A stretch of DNA of 64,000 nucleotides from CAZPQN01 sp964588795. Its GTDB lineage: Bacteria; Fidelibacterota; UBA2242. Positions 48,599 through 58,021 of this stretch are shown here, piece by piece (within the stretch, counting starts at the first letter, position 1; every line of letters starts with the position of its first letter). The notes below the pieces were generated by a model. It was given only the letters and a program-made list of their open reading frames with translations, did no database searches and had not been told where the DNA came from. The stretch lies in NCBI GenBank assembly GCA_964588795.1, contig CAZPQN010000006.1:24138-88137 (forward strand), read 5' to 3'. A program made the position numbers and the translations under genes.

Positions 48599-51244
48599 AT
48601 GAAAAAAATGGCAAAGATAAAATACTGGCTTCTGTTGACCCCGGCCTTGATCGCGCCCCAGATTTTGGCCCAAGTCCGACCCATAGTAACCGCCGTCCGC
48701 ACCACCGAACCAATTAATATTGACGGGGTGCTGACCGAAGCCATCTGGCACACCGCTCCCGTAGTAACGGAGCTCGTCCAACGCGATCCCTCAGAAGGTG
48801 CACCGGCGAGCGAAAAATCGGCGATCCGGGTTGCCTATGATGCCGAAGCGCTGTACGTGGGCGCCGACCTGTATGATACCCATCCTGATTCGATTGTCGC
48901 ACGTTTAGATAGGCGTGATACTGATCCCGATGCGGATGCTTTTGCTATTTTCATTGATCCGTACTATGATCGCCGGAGCGGGTTTATCTTTGGCGTCAGC
49001 GCCGGGGGCACGCTCTACGACGGTATTTTGTACAACGATAACTGGAATGATTTTTCATGGGACGGCGTGTGGGAAGGCAAAGCTCATCTTAATCAGCAGG
49101 GTTGGTCGGCGGAAATCAGAATTCCCTTTTCCCAGTTGCGCTTCAAACGACAAACGCAGTACCTCTGGGCGGTGAATTTTGTACGGCTGATCGAGCGTAG
49201 AAAAGAAGAGTCCTATTTAGTTATACAACCCAAAAACGCGGCGGGGTTCGTTTCGCGCTTCGCGGACCTGGTGGGGATAAGCGACATTGAAGCCAAACGG
49301 CGCATTGAGTTACTTCCCTACACCCGCGCCAAAGCCGAATATCTGCAGACTGATACCGACGATCCCTTCAACGACGGCTCGCGCTATTTAGGCGGTTTGG
49401 GGGCGGACGTTAAAATCGGCATTGGTAACAACCTGACTTTTGATGGCACCATCAACCCAGACTTTGGGCAGGTGGAAGTTGATCCGGCGGTTATCAACCT
49501 CTCGGACGTGGAGACTTTCTACGACGAGAAACGCCCCTTTTTCATTGAAGGCGCCCGGATTTTCGAGTTCGGTCGCGGCGGTTCCAACAATCAGATCAAT
49601 GTCAACTTCTGGAATCCCCAGTTTCTGTACAGCCGGCGTATCGGCACCAGCCCGCAGGGCAGTCTGCCCGATGATTACGATTATGTCAGCACTCCCGACG
49701 GCACCCGGATTCTGAGTGCCGGAAAACTAACCGGTAAGGTAGGTTCCAACTGGAGTATCGGGGCTCTGTCGGCGCTGACGGCCCGGGAACATGCTCGCCT
49801 GCAAACCGGCGGGCGGCGATTTGAGCGGGAAGTGGAACCAGTAACCAGTTATAACGTATTCAGAGCTCTCAAGGAATTCAATGCCGGCGACCAGGGATTG
49901 GGTTTTATCACGACTCACACCCAGCGTTTTTTCCGGGCTCCGCGCTTGGAGGACGAGTTCAACCGGAACGCGTCGGTGGGTTGCCTGGACGGCTGGTTCT
50001 TTTTGGACAAAGATAAAACCTGGGTTCTGGGCGGCTGGGGCGGCTTCAGCCGCGTGTCCGGCAACCGTGCCCGGATCCTCGATCTGCAGCAGAGTTCACG
50101 TCATTATCTGCAACGTCCGGATGCAAAACATCTGCAACTCGATTCAAATGCCACCAGCCTGACAGGTATGGCAGGCCGCCTCTATCTCAACAAGCAGAAA
50201 GGCAATGTCTTTTTCAATGCGGCCTTAGGCGCCATTGATCCACGGTTTGACCTCAACGATCTCGGTTTCATGCAATATGGTGATGTCATTAATGGGCATA
50301 TCATCCTGGGCTACCAGTGGACCAAGCCTTCCCGCTTTAAGCGCTATGCGGATATCTGGTGTGGCCCCGCCCGGAACTACGATTTCGGCGGCAATAGTTT
50401 CATGAATATCTGGCTGGCGGGAAGCAACCTAAACCTGGTCAACTATCAATATATTCATATGGAGCTGGTCGCAGTTCAGCAAACGCTCAGCACCCGCCAG
50501 ACGCGCGGTGGCCCTTTAATGATCAGCCCGAGCGGCTACAATGCCAACATCTACCTGGAGTCCGATCAGCGTAAAAAACTTATCGGTGAGATAGGTTTAG
50601 GGTATTATGGCAATCACCAAGGCGATCGGCAGGCAGAATACAGCCTGGAACTGGAATGGAAGCCTTCCAATACCATTCTATTCTCGTTTTCGCCCTCTCT
50701 GGGTATCGAGCACAATGATGCCCAATGGGTAGGAGCTTACGACGATGCTCAGGCCGTGGCAACCTATGGCAAACATTATGTCTTTGCGGAAATGGACCAG
50801 AAAACGCTTTCTGCCAGCGTCCGGCTGAACTGGACCTTTACGCCGCAATTGACCCTGCAGATGTACGCTCAACCATTGGTTGCCTCGGGCGACTATTACC
50901 GCTACAAAGAACTAGCCCGCCCGAAGAGCTATGATTTCATCGTTTATGGCCAAGACCAAAGTACAATTGATCCGGCCAGCATGACAGTAGACCCTGACGG
51001 TTCGGCCGGGCTCTGTCAGCCATTTACGATTGACAATCCAGACTTTACGGTGAAATCACTGCGGCTGAATGCGGTACTCCGTTGGGAATTTCGCCCCGGA
51101 TCTACCCTCTATTTGGTCTGGTCCCAAGGAAAATATGAAGACGAAGCCAACGGCCAATTTCGCTGGCAGGATTCCCTGGGCGATATTGCGCGGGCGGACG
51201 CAGACAATATCCTGATGCTGAAAGTCAGCTACTGGATAAACTGA
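48599..51244 (+). CDS. DUF5916/CBM9-like outer membrane protein
   Basis: 881 residues. Signal peptide (about 1-25, ending 'PQILAQ'). Residues about 30-215 are a CBM9-like sugar-binding domain of the type found at the N-terminus of DUF5916 proteins ('INIDGVLTEAIWHTAPVV', 'IRVAYDAEALYVGADLYD', 'FAIFIDPYYDRRSGFIFGVSAGGTLYD', 'GWSAEIRIPFSQLRF'). The remainder is a large beta-barrel-like region ('DGTINPDFGQVEVDPAVINLSDVETFYDEKRPFFIEGARIF') ending in 'NILMLKVSYWIN'. Such proteins occur in FCB bacteria, often near TonB systems, and may handle polysaccharide. ATG 48599 has AAGGAA upstream. It precedes a convergent small lipoprotein gene. Confidence 0.85.
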   Translation: MKKMAKIKYWLLLTPALIAPQILAQVRPIVTAVRTTEPINIDGVLTEAIWHTAPVVTELVQRDPSEGAPASEKSAIRVAYDAEALYVGADLYDTHPDSIVARLDRRDTDPDADAFAIFIDPYYDRRSGFIFGVSAGGTLYDGILYNDNWNDFSWDGVWEGKAHLNQQGWSAEIRIPFSQLRFKRQTQYLWAVNFVRLIERRKEESYLVIQPKNAAGFVSRFADLVGISDIEAKRRIELLPYTRAKAEYLQTDTDDPFNDGSRYLGGLGADVKIGIGNNLTFDGTINPDFGQVEVDPAVINLSDVETFYDEKRPFFIEGARIFEFGRGGSNNQINVNFWNPQFLYSRRIGTSPQGSLPDDYDYVSTPDGTRILSAGKLTGKVGSNWSIGALSALTAREHARLQTGGRRFEREVEPVTSYNVFRALKEFNAGDQGLGFITTHTQRFFRAPRLEDEFNRNASVGCLDGWFFLDKDKTWVLGGWGGFSRVSGNRARILDLQQSSRHYLQRPDAKHLQLDSNATSLTGMAGRLYLNKQKGNVFFNAALGAIDPRFDLNDLGFMQYGDVINGHIILGYQWTKPSRFKRYADIWCGPARNYDFGGNSFMNIWLAGSNLNLVNYQYIHMELVAVQQTLSTRQTRGGPLMISPSGYNANIYLESDQRKKLIGEIGLGYYGNHQGDRQAEYSLELEWKPSNTILFSFSPSLGIEHNDAQWVGAYDDAQAVATYGKHYVFAEMDQKTLSASVRLNWTFTPQLTLQMYAQPLVASGDYYRYKELARPKSYDFIVYGQDQSTIDPASMTVDPDGSAGLCQPFTIDNPDFTVKSLRLNAVLRWEFRPGSTLYLVWSQGKYEDEANGQFRWQDSLGDIARADADNILMLKVSYWIN

Positions 51245-51254
51245 GGTTCGATTC

Positions 51255-51662
51255 CTAATCGTTTTCCTTGTAACGAAAGGCGCGCAGGTTCTTGACACCG
51301 AAGTGCGGGTAATCGGACTCCGTGTGCAGATTCGAGGAAAAGATTAATTGCCAGGTTGCCCGTTCACCGGGCGCGAGTGAATAGGTAAATTCATAATTAT
51401 CGCCCCCCAGCTTGTAAGTGAAAGTCGAATCGCTGTAGAAATCACCCTCGACGTACCAAGTCGGATAAATGGTGGCAGTGCCGTTATTTTGAACGTTGCC
51501 CTTGACGGTGAGCTTTTCGCTGGTGAAAGACTTGCTGGTCAGAGTGAAACTGACGCCATTGATTTCAACAACATCTTTCGAGCCGGTAACAACTCCGGTT
51601 TGTTCGCAGGTCGTCAGTAAAATCAACATTATGCCTATTGTAAAAGCAATAGTCCGTGACAT
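51255..51662 (-). CDS. Small lipoprotein with beta-sandwich domain
   Basis: 135 residues. Lipoprotein signal with 'LLTTC' (Cys19), then 'EQTGVVTGSKDVVEINGV'. The rest ('FTLTSKSFTSEKLTVKGNVQNNGTATIYPTWYVEGDFYSDSTFTYKLGGD', 'SLAPGERATWQLIFSS') looks like an FxLYD-type domain, like the second half of the protein at 4381-5094. Outer surface or periplasm-facing. It ends ten bases after the convergent DUF5916-like gene. Upstream (51663-51897) lies a 235-base divergent gap to phoH. Confidence 0.75.
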   Translation of the reverse strand: MSRTIAFTIGIMLILLTTCEQTGVVTGSKDVVEINGVSFTLTSKSFTSEKLTVKGNVQNNGTATIYPTWYVEGDFYSDSTFTYKLGGDNYEFTYSLAPGERATWQLIFSSNLHTESDYPHFGVKNLRAFRYKEND

Positions 51663-51873
51663 ATAGCCTCCCTAAATTGATTCGCGAATAGTGCTTTGGT
51701 TGAACATGCAATACGATATTAGTCATTTTTCTGGAGAATGTCAATCCGGGTGTATGGCAGGAAATCAGAGATTTTGGTGATTGACAGCGTTCGCAGGTAA
51801 CAGGAACCTAAAAACCCAGCGCCGGTCATTGCAACAGATTCGTTCCAATTTGACACAGAATTTGCGAAATTAG

Positions 51874-51886
51874 TCCCAAATTGGGA
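51874..51886. promoter_or_regulatory. Dyad just upstream of phoH
   Basis: TCCCAA-A-TTGGGA, a perfect 6-bp inverted repeat 12 bases before the phoH ATG. A TTGACA at 51850-51855 sits 18 bases before it, so the dyad overlaps the expected -10. This could be a repressor site, but no matching site was seen elsewhere. Confidence 0.35.
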
Positions 51887-51897
51887 AACAAAGTGAC

Positions 51898-52854
51898 ATG
51901 ACCTCCAAAACCATTGAACTCAAGAGCGTAGATCCGGCTCAGGTGTTTGGCGTGCGCGATGCACATCTCAACCTTATCGAATCAAGCTTCGGTGTTAAAC
52001 TCGTCGCGCGGGGCAATAAAATTGTACTTTCGGGCGAGAAACATGTCTTGGAGCAAATCGAGCGTGTGGTCGGGGAAATGCTGGTGACTATCAATCGCAA
52101 AGGCTATCTTGACGAGCGGGATTTGCAGGCCCTGATTATGGTCGAGCTGGGCGGTCAGCAATTGCCCGCCGAGATTACCGCAGACAGCGTGATCCTGTTT
52201 AAAAAAAGTGGTGTCATCAAACCCCGCAGTGCCAACCAGGAACGCTACTATCGCTCGACTTTAAAGAACGATATTGTGTTCGGCATTGGGCCGGCCGGTA
52301 CCGGCAAAACTTACTTGGCGGTGGCGATTGCGGTGGCCGCTTTGCGCAATCATGATGTGCAACGCCTGATCCTGACCCGCCCGGCGGTGGAAGCCGGTGA
52401 GAGTTTGGGATTCCTGCCCGGTGACCTGACGGAAAAAATCGAACCCTATCTGGCACCGCTTTATGATGCCCTGTACGATATGATGCCGGCGGAGAAAGTC
52501 AGGGCACAAATCGAGCAACATGTAATCGAAATCCTGCCGTTGGCATACATGCGCGGTCGCACCCTTAATAACGCCTACGTCATTCTCGACGAGGCGCAGA
52601 ACACCACGCCGATGCAGATGAAAATGTTCCTGACCAGGTTGGGAGCCAATTCCAAAGCCATTATCACGGGCGATATTACGCAGATAGATTTACCCGATCG
52701 GCAAAAATCCGGCCTGATTGATGCCGTGGCAATCCTCAGGGGTATTGACGGGATTGATTTCATATATTTTGAAGCGGTGGATGTTGTCCGGCATCGCTTG
52801 GTGAAAGACATTATCAGGGCCTACGACGGCGAGAACCATGATGAACCAGGCTAG
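51898..52854 (+). CDS. PhoH-family ATPase
   Basis: 318 residues. The N-terminal KH-like domain (about 1-80, 'VFGVRDAHLNLIESSFGVKLVARGNKIVLSGEKHVLEQIERV') precedes the PhoH ATPase (about 100-310) with Walker A GPAGTGKT (about 130-137) and 'AYVILDEAQNTTPMQMKMFLTRLG' as Walker B. 'VITGDITQIDLP' follows. Such proteins have RNA or helicase-like roles and in many bacteria sit with the ybeY gene, which is not present here. Convergent with the antiporter gene. Confidence 0.93.
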   Translation: MTSKTIELKSVDPAQVFGVRDAHLNLIESSFGVKLVARGNKIVLSGEKHVLEQIERVVGEMLVTINRKGYLDERDLQALIMVELGGQQLPAEITADSVILFKKSGVIKPRSANQERYYRSTLKNDIVFGIGPAGTGKTYLAVAIAVAALRNHDVQRLILTRPAVEAGESLGFLPGDLTEKIEPYLAPLYDALYDMMPAEKVRAQIEQHVIEILPLAYMRGRTLNNAYVILDEAQNTTPMQMKMFLTRLGANSKAIITGDITQIDLPDRQKSGLIDAVAILRGIDGIDFIYFEAVDVVRHRLVKDIIRAYDGENHDEPG

Positions 52855-52881
52855 CCGCCGCTCCTTGCGACCCGCAGAATT

Positions 52882-55059
52882 TTAGCTGGCCTTAGCCGGT
52901 TGCAAATTCTGCCACATTTCCGCGGCGGTCTGGCATTGCAGGAGGCGTTGCCTTCCGGATTCGTCGAGGGTCTGGCTGATGGCGGATAAAAACTGCAGGT
53001 GGGGCGCAGTGCCACTTTTGGGCGAAAGGCTGAGAACGATAATGCGGGTGGGCAAACCGTCGATCGCCTGGAAATCGAGGCCCTCGGGTTTTAACCCGAT
53101 GGCACATACCAAATGACTGACCGCGTCGGTCTTACCATGCGGGATGGCGATACCATATTGGATGCCGGTGGACAGGATTTCTTCGCGCTCCAGAATGGCT
53201 TTGCGGGCGCGGTGCAGATTTTTGATAACACCCCGGCGGTTCAGCACTTTAAGCAGTTCGTCAATGGCCTCAATTTTCGTGTTGGCCCGCAAATGCGGTA
53301 CCAAGTCGTCGGGAGAGAGATAATTTACCAATAATCCCGGAGTTGAGGGAGTCTCAGACGTCACCTGGATCTGTCGGGAGAGGATGGTGCTGGTGTCAAT
53401 GGGTTTTTTTAATCCTGCCAGAGTCTGCTCAAATTCAGCCAGCACCTCGTACATGGCAGTATTGATCAGGGCAATCGTTTTTTCATCGCAATCAAAGACG
53501 ATGGTCGTGCCCTGCTGGCTGAAACTGATCGTTTCGCTTTCTTTGCGGATCTGATAAACGGGCTCAACCTGATCGAGGTGATAGACGAAATAACCCTCGC
53601 TTTCAAATAGCTCAATCAGTTCGGTGACCAACATTTCGGTCACTTGCAGAGAGGGGAAGTCGAAAGTAATCTGCTGGTAATGCGATTCCGGCAGGGCTTT
53701 GGTCAGACCACTATGGGGAATCCTGAACAGGTTGACCAGGATCGGAGGTGCAATCAGGGTGGTAATCAAGATCATCATGACGGCTATGCCAAACGCCTCG
53801 GGCGTAAGGAATCCGGCCGTCAGACCAATGCTGGTGACGATGAGCGCGACCTCACCACGGGGCAACATTCCAAAGCCGACCCGCAAGGCCCCTAACAGAT
53901 TGAAATTCAGGAATAAAGTTGGCAGACCGCATCCGATGACTTTGGCCAGAATCGCCGATAGCGTATACAACCCGCCGAACGCTAACACCGGCCAGGAAAA
54001 CAGCAGGCGTGGATTGACTAACATGCCCATGACCGTGAAAAACACCGGCACGATCAAGGAGTAGACCGCACCCAAGCGCTCGACAATGGCACGGCTAACA
54101 TCGGTCTTGGAAAGCGATAGACCGGTCAGGTAAGCACCGATGATCAGTGCCAGCCCGGCCTCTTCCAACAAGCCGGCGACTAACAAAGCCAGGCCGAAGG
54201 CCATAATAGCAATCGAAGTGCGATCCCGGAACCATTTTAATAAAAGGCTGATGCGCTGAGAGGTCAGGGCGCCGATTGTAACTGTAATGAAAAGAACCAC
54301 TAAAGATTTAAGAGCGATTAAACCAATCTGAACCCACTCCACGCCACCCGAGCCGGAGGAAGCCGCGATGATCCCCAATCCGATGGTTAAACAGAGGATG
54401 CACAGAATGTCGTCGATAACGGCACCGGCCAAAATGGTGACGCCTTCCGCGGTGTCCATTTTATTCTTTTCGCTGAGAATGCGGGCCGTAATGCCCACCG
54501 AGGTCGCCGTCGAGACCACCCCCAGCAAGAGGCTGAAGGGCGAAAGGAAGTGCAGGCGCGTCGCGGTCAGCAGTCCGGAAAATAGCACCGCTACTCCCGC
54601 TCCCAGGACAAAGGAAAAAATGACCCCGCCCAGTCCGACAAACAGCCCCGCTACAGAAAAGCGCAGAAAGAGCTTGAGATCGGTTTCCAGACCAACCACA
54701 AACAGCAGGACGATCGAAGCAATACTGCAAATGCCATACAGCTCCGGGGAAATGGGAAAATTCGCGGCATAGACCGGAAACAGGCCCTGCGGCAGACCCG
54801 GCAAGGCCGCTCCACCCAGTACATAGGGGCCAATGAAGATTCCCGCGATCAGCTCGCCCAAAACGCCCGGCAATCGAATTTTTTCGAACAACAGGTTACC
54901 CAGACGCGCGGCAAATAGGATTATACCCAGCTCCAGCGCCAGAAGCATCATCCTGTTGGTCATGTCGGAAGTAGCCGGGGAGCCCTCGCTTCCAGCGGCG
55001 TAAATAAACCAGCCCAGCACGATTATCGCAGGAAGCGCCTTTTTCATTACTTTATACAT
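52882..55059 (-). CDS. CPA2-type cation/proton antiporter fused to a PTS EIIA (fructose/nitrogen-type) domain
   Basis: 725 residues. The N-terminal about 400 residues show some 12-13 hydrophobic segments of a Na+/H+ or K+/H+ exchanger ('LALELGIILFAARLGNLLFEKIRLPGVLGELIAGIFIGP', 'GVVSTATSVGITARILSEKN', 'ILAGAVIDDILCI'). Then comes a soluble linker, and the last about 150 are an EIIA-Fru/Ntr domain with the phospho-His in 'GIAIPHGKTD'. EIIA may regulate transport through phosphorylation by HPr; PTS enzyme I and HPr are not in the window. ATG at 55059, or at the fifth codon. It follows the bactofilin gene by 22 bases. Confidence 0.88.
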   Translation of the reverse strand: MYKVMKKALPAIIVLGWFIYAAGSEGSPATSDMTNRMMLLALELGIILFAARLGNLLFEKIRLPGVLGELIAGIFIGPYVLGGAALPGLPQGLFPVYAANFPISPELYGICSIASIVLLFVVGLETDLKLFLRFSVAGLFVGLGGVIFSFVLGAGVAVLFSGLLTATRLHFLSPFSLLLGVVSTATSVGITARILSEKNKMDTAEGVTILAGAVIDDILCILCLTIGLGIIAASSGSGGVEWVQIGLIALKSLVVLFITVTIGALTSQRISLLLKWFRDRTSIAIMAFGLALLVAGLLEEAGLALIIGAYLTGLSLSKTDVSRAIVERLGAVYSLIVPVFFTVMGMLVNPRLLFSWPVLAFGGLYTLSAILAKVIGCGLPTLFLNFNLLGALRVGFGMLPRGEVALIVTSIGLTAGFLTPEAFGIAVMMILITTLIAPPILVNLFRIPHSGLTKALPESHYQQITFDFPSLQVTEMLVTELIELFESEGYFVYHLDQVEPVYQIRKESETISFSQQGTTIVFDCDEKTIALINTAMYEVLAEFEQTLAGLKKPIDTSTILSRQIQVTSETPSTPGLLVNYLSPDDLVPHLRANTKIEAIDELLKVLNRRGVIKNLHRARKAILEREEILSTGIQYGIAIPHGKTDAVSHLVCAIGLKPEGLDFQAIDGLPTRIIVLSLSPKSGTAPHLQFLSAISQTLDESGRQRLLQCQTAAEMWQNLQPAKAS

Positions 55060-55081
55060 AAATAATTAACCATCACAGCGG

Positions 55082-55495
55082 TCAGGAAGATGAGGATTCG
55101 GTGGTAGCAGGTTTGATTGGTTCAGGGGGCTTGATGAATTCATGCGGAGGCGTAAAATGCATCTCACAGCGCCCTTCGAAAACGGCACCATCTTCGATGA
55201 CGATTTGAGCGGCTTTGATGTCGCCGCGTAAATAGGCACGATCACCCAGCGTAACCTTGCCGGTAGCATTGATATTGCCCTCGACATGCCCGCCAATGTT
55301 CAGGTGCAGGCCATTGAGATTGCTTTTCAGCTCGGCGCCGGAAAAGATGGTAATCGTACCGTCAGTTTCGATATCTCCGGTGATCTTGCCGTAAATGATG
55401 ATGTCGCCTTCCAAATGCAGATTACCGGCGATCGTGGTCTTTTCGCCGATAATCGTATTGATGGCGGGTTCTTTTTTACGGATTACGGTCTGCAT
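55082..55495 (-). CDS. Bactofilin
   Basis: 137 residues, the usual length. The DUF583/bactofilin beta-helix ('NTIIGEKTTIAGNLHLEGDIIIYGKITGDIETDG', 'LNIGGHVEGNINATGKVTLGDRAYLRGDI') is seen with its regular 'G.I.G.I' repeats, then a Pro-rich flexible tail ('PPEPIKPATTESSSS'). Bactofilins polymerise into filaments that position wall enzymes or segregation factors. It lies one base after the M23 peptidase gene, the pairing seen in several phyla where the peptidase acts with bactofilin in cell shape. Confidence 0.93.
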   Translation of the reverse strand: MQTVIRKKEPAINTIIGEKTTIAGNLHLEGDIIIYGKITGDIETDGTITIFSGAELKSNLNGLHLNIGGHVEGNINATGKVTLGDRAYLRGDIKAAQIVIEDGAVFEGRCEMHFTPPHEFIKPPEPIKPATTESSSS

Positions 55496-55496
55496 T

Positions 55497-56306
55497 TCAA
55501 TCCCTCCCTTCGGTTTTTAAGGAAACATCGGCCAGTCGGTAGGAGTAAATCATGGTCTGGGGGTCAATCGGATTGCCTTCCTGCCAGATTTCGAAGTGTA
55601 GGTGGGGACCTTCACTTTTACCGGTGTTGCCTAAGTACCCGATAACCTGACCGCGGGTTATGTACTGGTGTTCCACGACGCTGTTGCGCTGATTGTGGCC
55701 GTAAATAGTGAAGTATCCATTGGAATGATAGAGAATGACGGTGTAACCCAAATCGTTGGTCCAGTTGGCAAAGACCACCACCCCGGCCGCCGAAGCCTTT
55801 ATGGGCGTTCCCTCTGCGGCGGCCACGTCAACACCGTAATGGTTTTCACTGGTCAACACCATGTCGTCCACAAAGCCCCGGGTGATGTAGCCATTCACCG
55901 GTGGGTAAATGGGTATATTTTCTAAGTAGCTGATTTCGACGAACCGTTTCTGCGGCGGCTGCTGACCTAACGCTGGCGGTCCAGTCAGTGCCGAATCCGC
56001 GGAGGGCACCACCAGATCGGTCCCCAAAACGGAACGGATATACTGATCCATTTGGCGAATCTGGTTATAATCGCTGAGAATCTGCGAGACTTTGAGCCGA
56101 TCCTGAATCAACTGCTGATTTTCCCGTTGCAGACGGCTATATTTTACAGTACGCGGCAGAGTGAACAGGAGTGTCAGGATCAGGAGCAGGACAAATCCGA
56201 TGGCGCCGCCGATCACAGCTTGCGCGGTGCGCTGGGTAAAGGTCATGACCAACGGCTTTTCGCGATTGCCGGAAAGTAAATGGAGGGTGTAGTTATTTTT
56301 CTTCAT
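55497..56306 (-). CDS. M23 family metallopeptidase (LytM-type), membrane-anchored
   Basis: 269 residues. A single transmembrane segment ('AVIGGAIGFVLLLILTLLFTLP', about 30-52), a coiled coil (about 55-95, 'YSRLQRENQQLIQDRLKVSQILSDYNQI') and a C-terminal LytM domain (about 130-260): 'HYGVDVAAAEGTPIKASAAGVV', 'GYTVILYHSNGYFTIYGHNQ' and 'GPHLHFEIWQ' supply the Zn-binding His/Asp and HxH motifs. It likely cuts peptidoglycan cross-links in the periplasm. Its first base overlaps the last of parB; bactofilin follows after one base. Confidence 0.9.
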   Translation of the reverse strand: MKKNNYTLHLLSGNREKPLVMTFTQRTAQAVIGGAIGFVLLLILTLLFTLPRTVKYSRLQRENQQLIQDRLKVSQILSDYNQIRQMDQYIRSVLGTDLVVPSADSALTGPPALGQQPPQKRFVEISYLENIPIYPPVNGYITRGFVDDMVLTSENHYGVDVAAAEGTPIKASAAGVVVFANWTNDLGYTVILYHSNGYFTIYGHNQRNSVVEHQYITRGQVIGYLGNTGKSEGPHLHFEIWQEGNPIDPQTMIYSYRLADVSLKTEGRD

Positions 56307-57169
56307 CAGTCCTCGATAGATTCAAATAAGTCGAGCAGGCGCGCCAAATCTTCTTTGGAGTAAAATTCCACTTCTAAGGTGCCCTTGCCCTCGTGACCCT
56401 TGATGCGGACCTTGGTGCCGAGAATCTGCATCAGCCGCGATTCGGTGGCTTTCAGAAAAGCAGATTTTTTCGGCGCTGCCGGGGAGGATTCCGTAACAGT
56501 TTTGGCGGGGGAATTTTTAGCCAGGTTTTCGACCACCCGCACGCTCAAACCGTCACGTTTGATCCTTTCCCACAGGTGGATTTGCTGTTGTGGCGATGAA
56601 AGGGCCAGCAAGGGGCGGGCATGTCCGGCGCCCAGCGCGCCCTGCCGCAGATCCTGCAATATCACATCAGGCAGGTTGAGCAAGCGCAGGGTGTTGGTAA
56701 TGGTCGAGCGGTCCTTGCCGACTTTCCGGGCGATTTCTTCATGGGACAGATTGAAAGTGTCGGCCAGCATCTGGTAGGCATGGGCTTCGTCAACGGGGTT
56801 GAGATCCTCGCGCTGAACATTTTCGATCAGCGCCAACTCCAGCATCTCGGCATCACTCTTGACGGGTAAGATATAGGCGGGAATGGTTTTGAGGCCTAAT
56901 TCCTGACAGGCGCGCAGGCGCCGTTCCCCCGCGATCAGTTCAAAACCGTCGTCCGTCTGTCGAATCGTGATAGGCTGGATGACGCCCTTTTCCTGGATGG
57001 ACATGATCAGTTCGAGCATTGCCTGGGGGTTGAAATCCTTGCGCGGTTGTTGCGGATTGAACCGGATTTTGGCAACCTCGACGTCCGCAGTATTATAAAC
57101 CTGTTCAATGCCATCCGGGAATTCCGGAATAATGGCGCTTAATCCTTTACCCAAATGTTTGCCCGTCAT
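56306..57169 (-). CDS. parB: Chromosome-partitioning protein ParB
   Basis: 287 residues. ParB N domain ('VEVAKIRFNPQQPRKDFNPQAMLELIMSIQEKGVIQPITIRQ', 'ELIAGERRLRACQELGL'), central helix-turn-helix ('LSHEEIARKVGKDRSTITNTLRLLNLP') and C-terminal dimerisation region ('FYSKEDLARLLDLFESI'). It binds parS and, with CTP, spreads on DNA near the origin. Its start overlaps parA by 23 bases. No parS-like TGTTTCACGTGAAACA was found in the window, so its sites must lie elsewhere. Confidence 0.95.
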   Translation of the reverse strand: MTGKHLGKGLSAIIPEFPDGIEQVYNTADVEVAKIRFNPQQPRKDFNPQAMLELIMSIQEKGVIQPITIRQTDDGFELIAGERRLRACQELGLKTIPAYILPVKSDAEMLELALIENVQREDLNPVDEAHAYQMLADTFNLSHEEIARKVGKDRSTITNTLRLLNLPDVILQDLRQGALGAGHARPLLALSSPQQQIHLWERIKRDGLSVRVVENLAKNSPAKTVTESSPAAPKKSAFLKATESRLMQILGTKVRIKGHEGKGTLEVEFYSKEDLARLLDLFESIED

Positions 57170-57923
57170 CAGCGAGTATTTCTCCTACAAGGTTCATATA
57201 ATCCTGGGCTCCCGCGGAAGCGGCGTCGTACAAAATGATCGGTTTGCCGAAGCTTGGCGATTCACCCAGGCGCACGTTACGCCGAACCTGGGTCTTGTAA
57301 ACTTTGCCCTTGAAATGACTGCGGACCTGCTCCCCGACTTCCTGGGAGAGACGCAGGCGGCCGTCGTACATCGTGATCAGGACCCCCTCGATCCGTAGAC
57401 CGCGGTTCAGACTGCGTTGCACCAGCCTAATGGTATGCAGTAATTGTCCCAACCCTTCCATGGCGTAATACTCACATTGAATAGGAATTAGGACGGAAGT
57501 AGAGGCAGTCAGGCTGTTGATCGTCAGCAAACCCAGCGACGGCGGGCAGTCAATAATTACATATTTATAATTTTTCGTCAGACCTTCCAACCCTCTCTTT
57601 AAAACCGATTCGCGCCCGATGAGCGCCACCATTTCAATTTCCGCTCCCACCAGACGGGTAGCGGCAGGCAGCACGTCCAAAAAGGGCAGTTCAGTAGGTA
57701 TGATGGCGGCGTTGATGTCCAGTCCCCCGATCAGGACTTCATAGACCGTGTTTTCGAGATGGCGATAATCCACCCCGACTCCGATCGTGGCGTTGGATTG
57801 TGGATCCATGTCAATCAGCAGGGTTTCCACTTCGGAGACCGCCAAACCGGCGGCCAGATTGACGGCAGTGGTTGTCTTGCCCACCCCGCCTTTCTGGTTT
57901 GCTATGGTGACGACTTTCGGCAT
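57147..57923 (-). CDS. parA: Chromosome-partitioning ATPase ParA
   Basis: 258 residues. Deviant Walker A 'KGGVGKTT' near the N-terminus ('VTIANQKGGVGKTTTAVNLAAGL'), Walker B 'YVIIDCPPSLGLLTINSL', and 'IPIQCEYYAMEGLGQLLHTI'. The short form without an N-terminal HTH is the chromosomal Soj type. It drives origin segregation together with ParB. The gene lies 98 bases after trkH and starts the par-M23-bactofilin unit. Confidence 0.96.
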   Translation of the reverse strand: MPKVVTIANQKGGVGKTTTAVNLAAGLAVSEVETLLIDMDPQSNATIGVGVDYRHLENTVYEVLIGGLDINAAIIPTELPFLDVLPAATRLVGAEIEMVALIGRESVLKRGLEGLTKNYKYVIIDCPPSLGLLTINSLTASTSVLIPIQCEYYAMEGLGQLLHTIRLVQRSLNRGLRIEGVLITMYDGRLRLSQEVGEQVRSHFKGKVYKTQVRRNVRLGESPSFGKPIILYDAASAGAQDYMNLVGEILADDGQTFG

Positions 57924-58021
57924 CGTATGAGTTTTAAGCGAAATTGGTCCTCATTAATTGCTTGGTTAGAGTGTTAAAAAACGAACAAATTTACTTGTCG
58001 GGGTTTCTAAAAAACAAGACT

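Noticed and set aside
51244..51254. GGTTCGATTCC, a T-psi-C-arm-like string
   Set aside because: The 60 bases before it belong to the end of the DUF5916-like gene and cannot fold into D and anticodon arms, so no tRNA is present.
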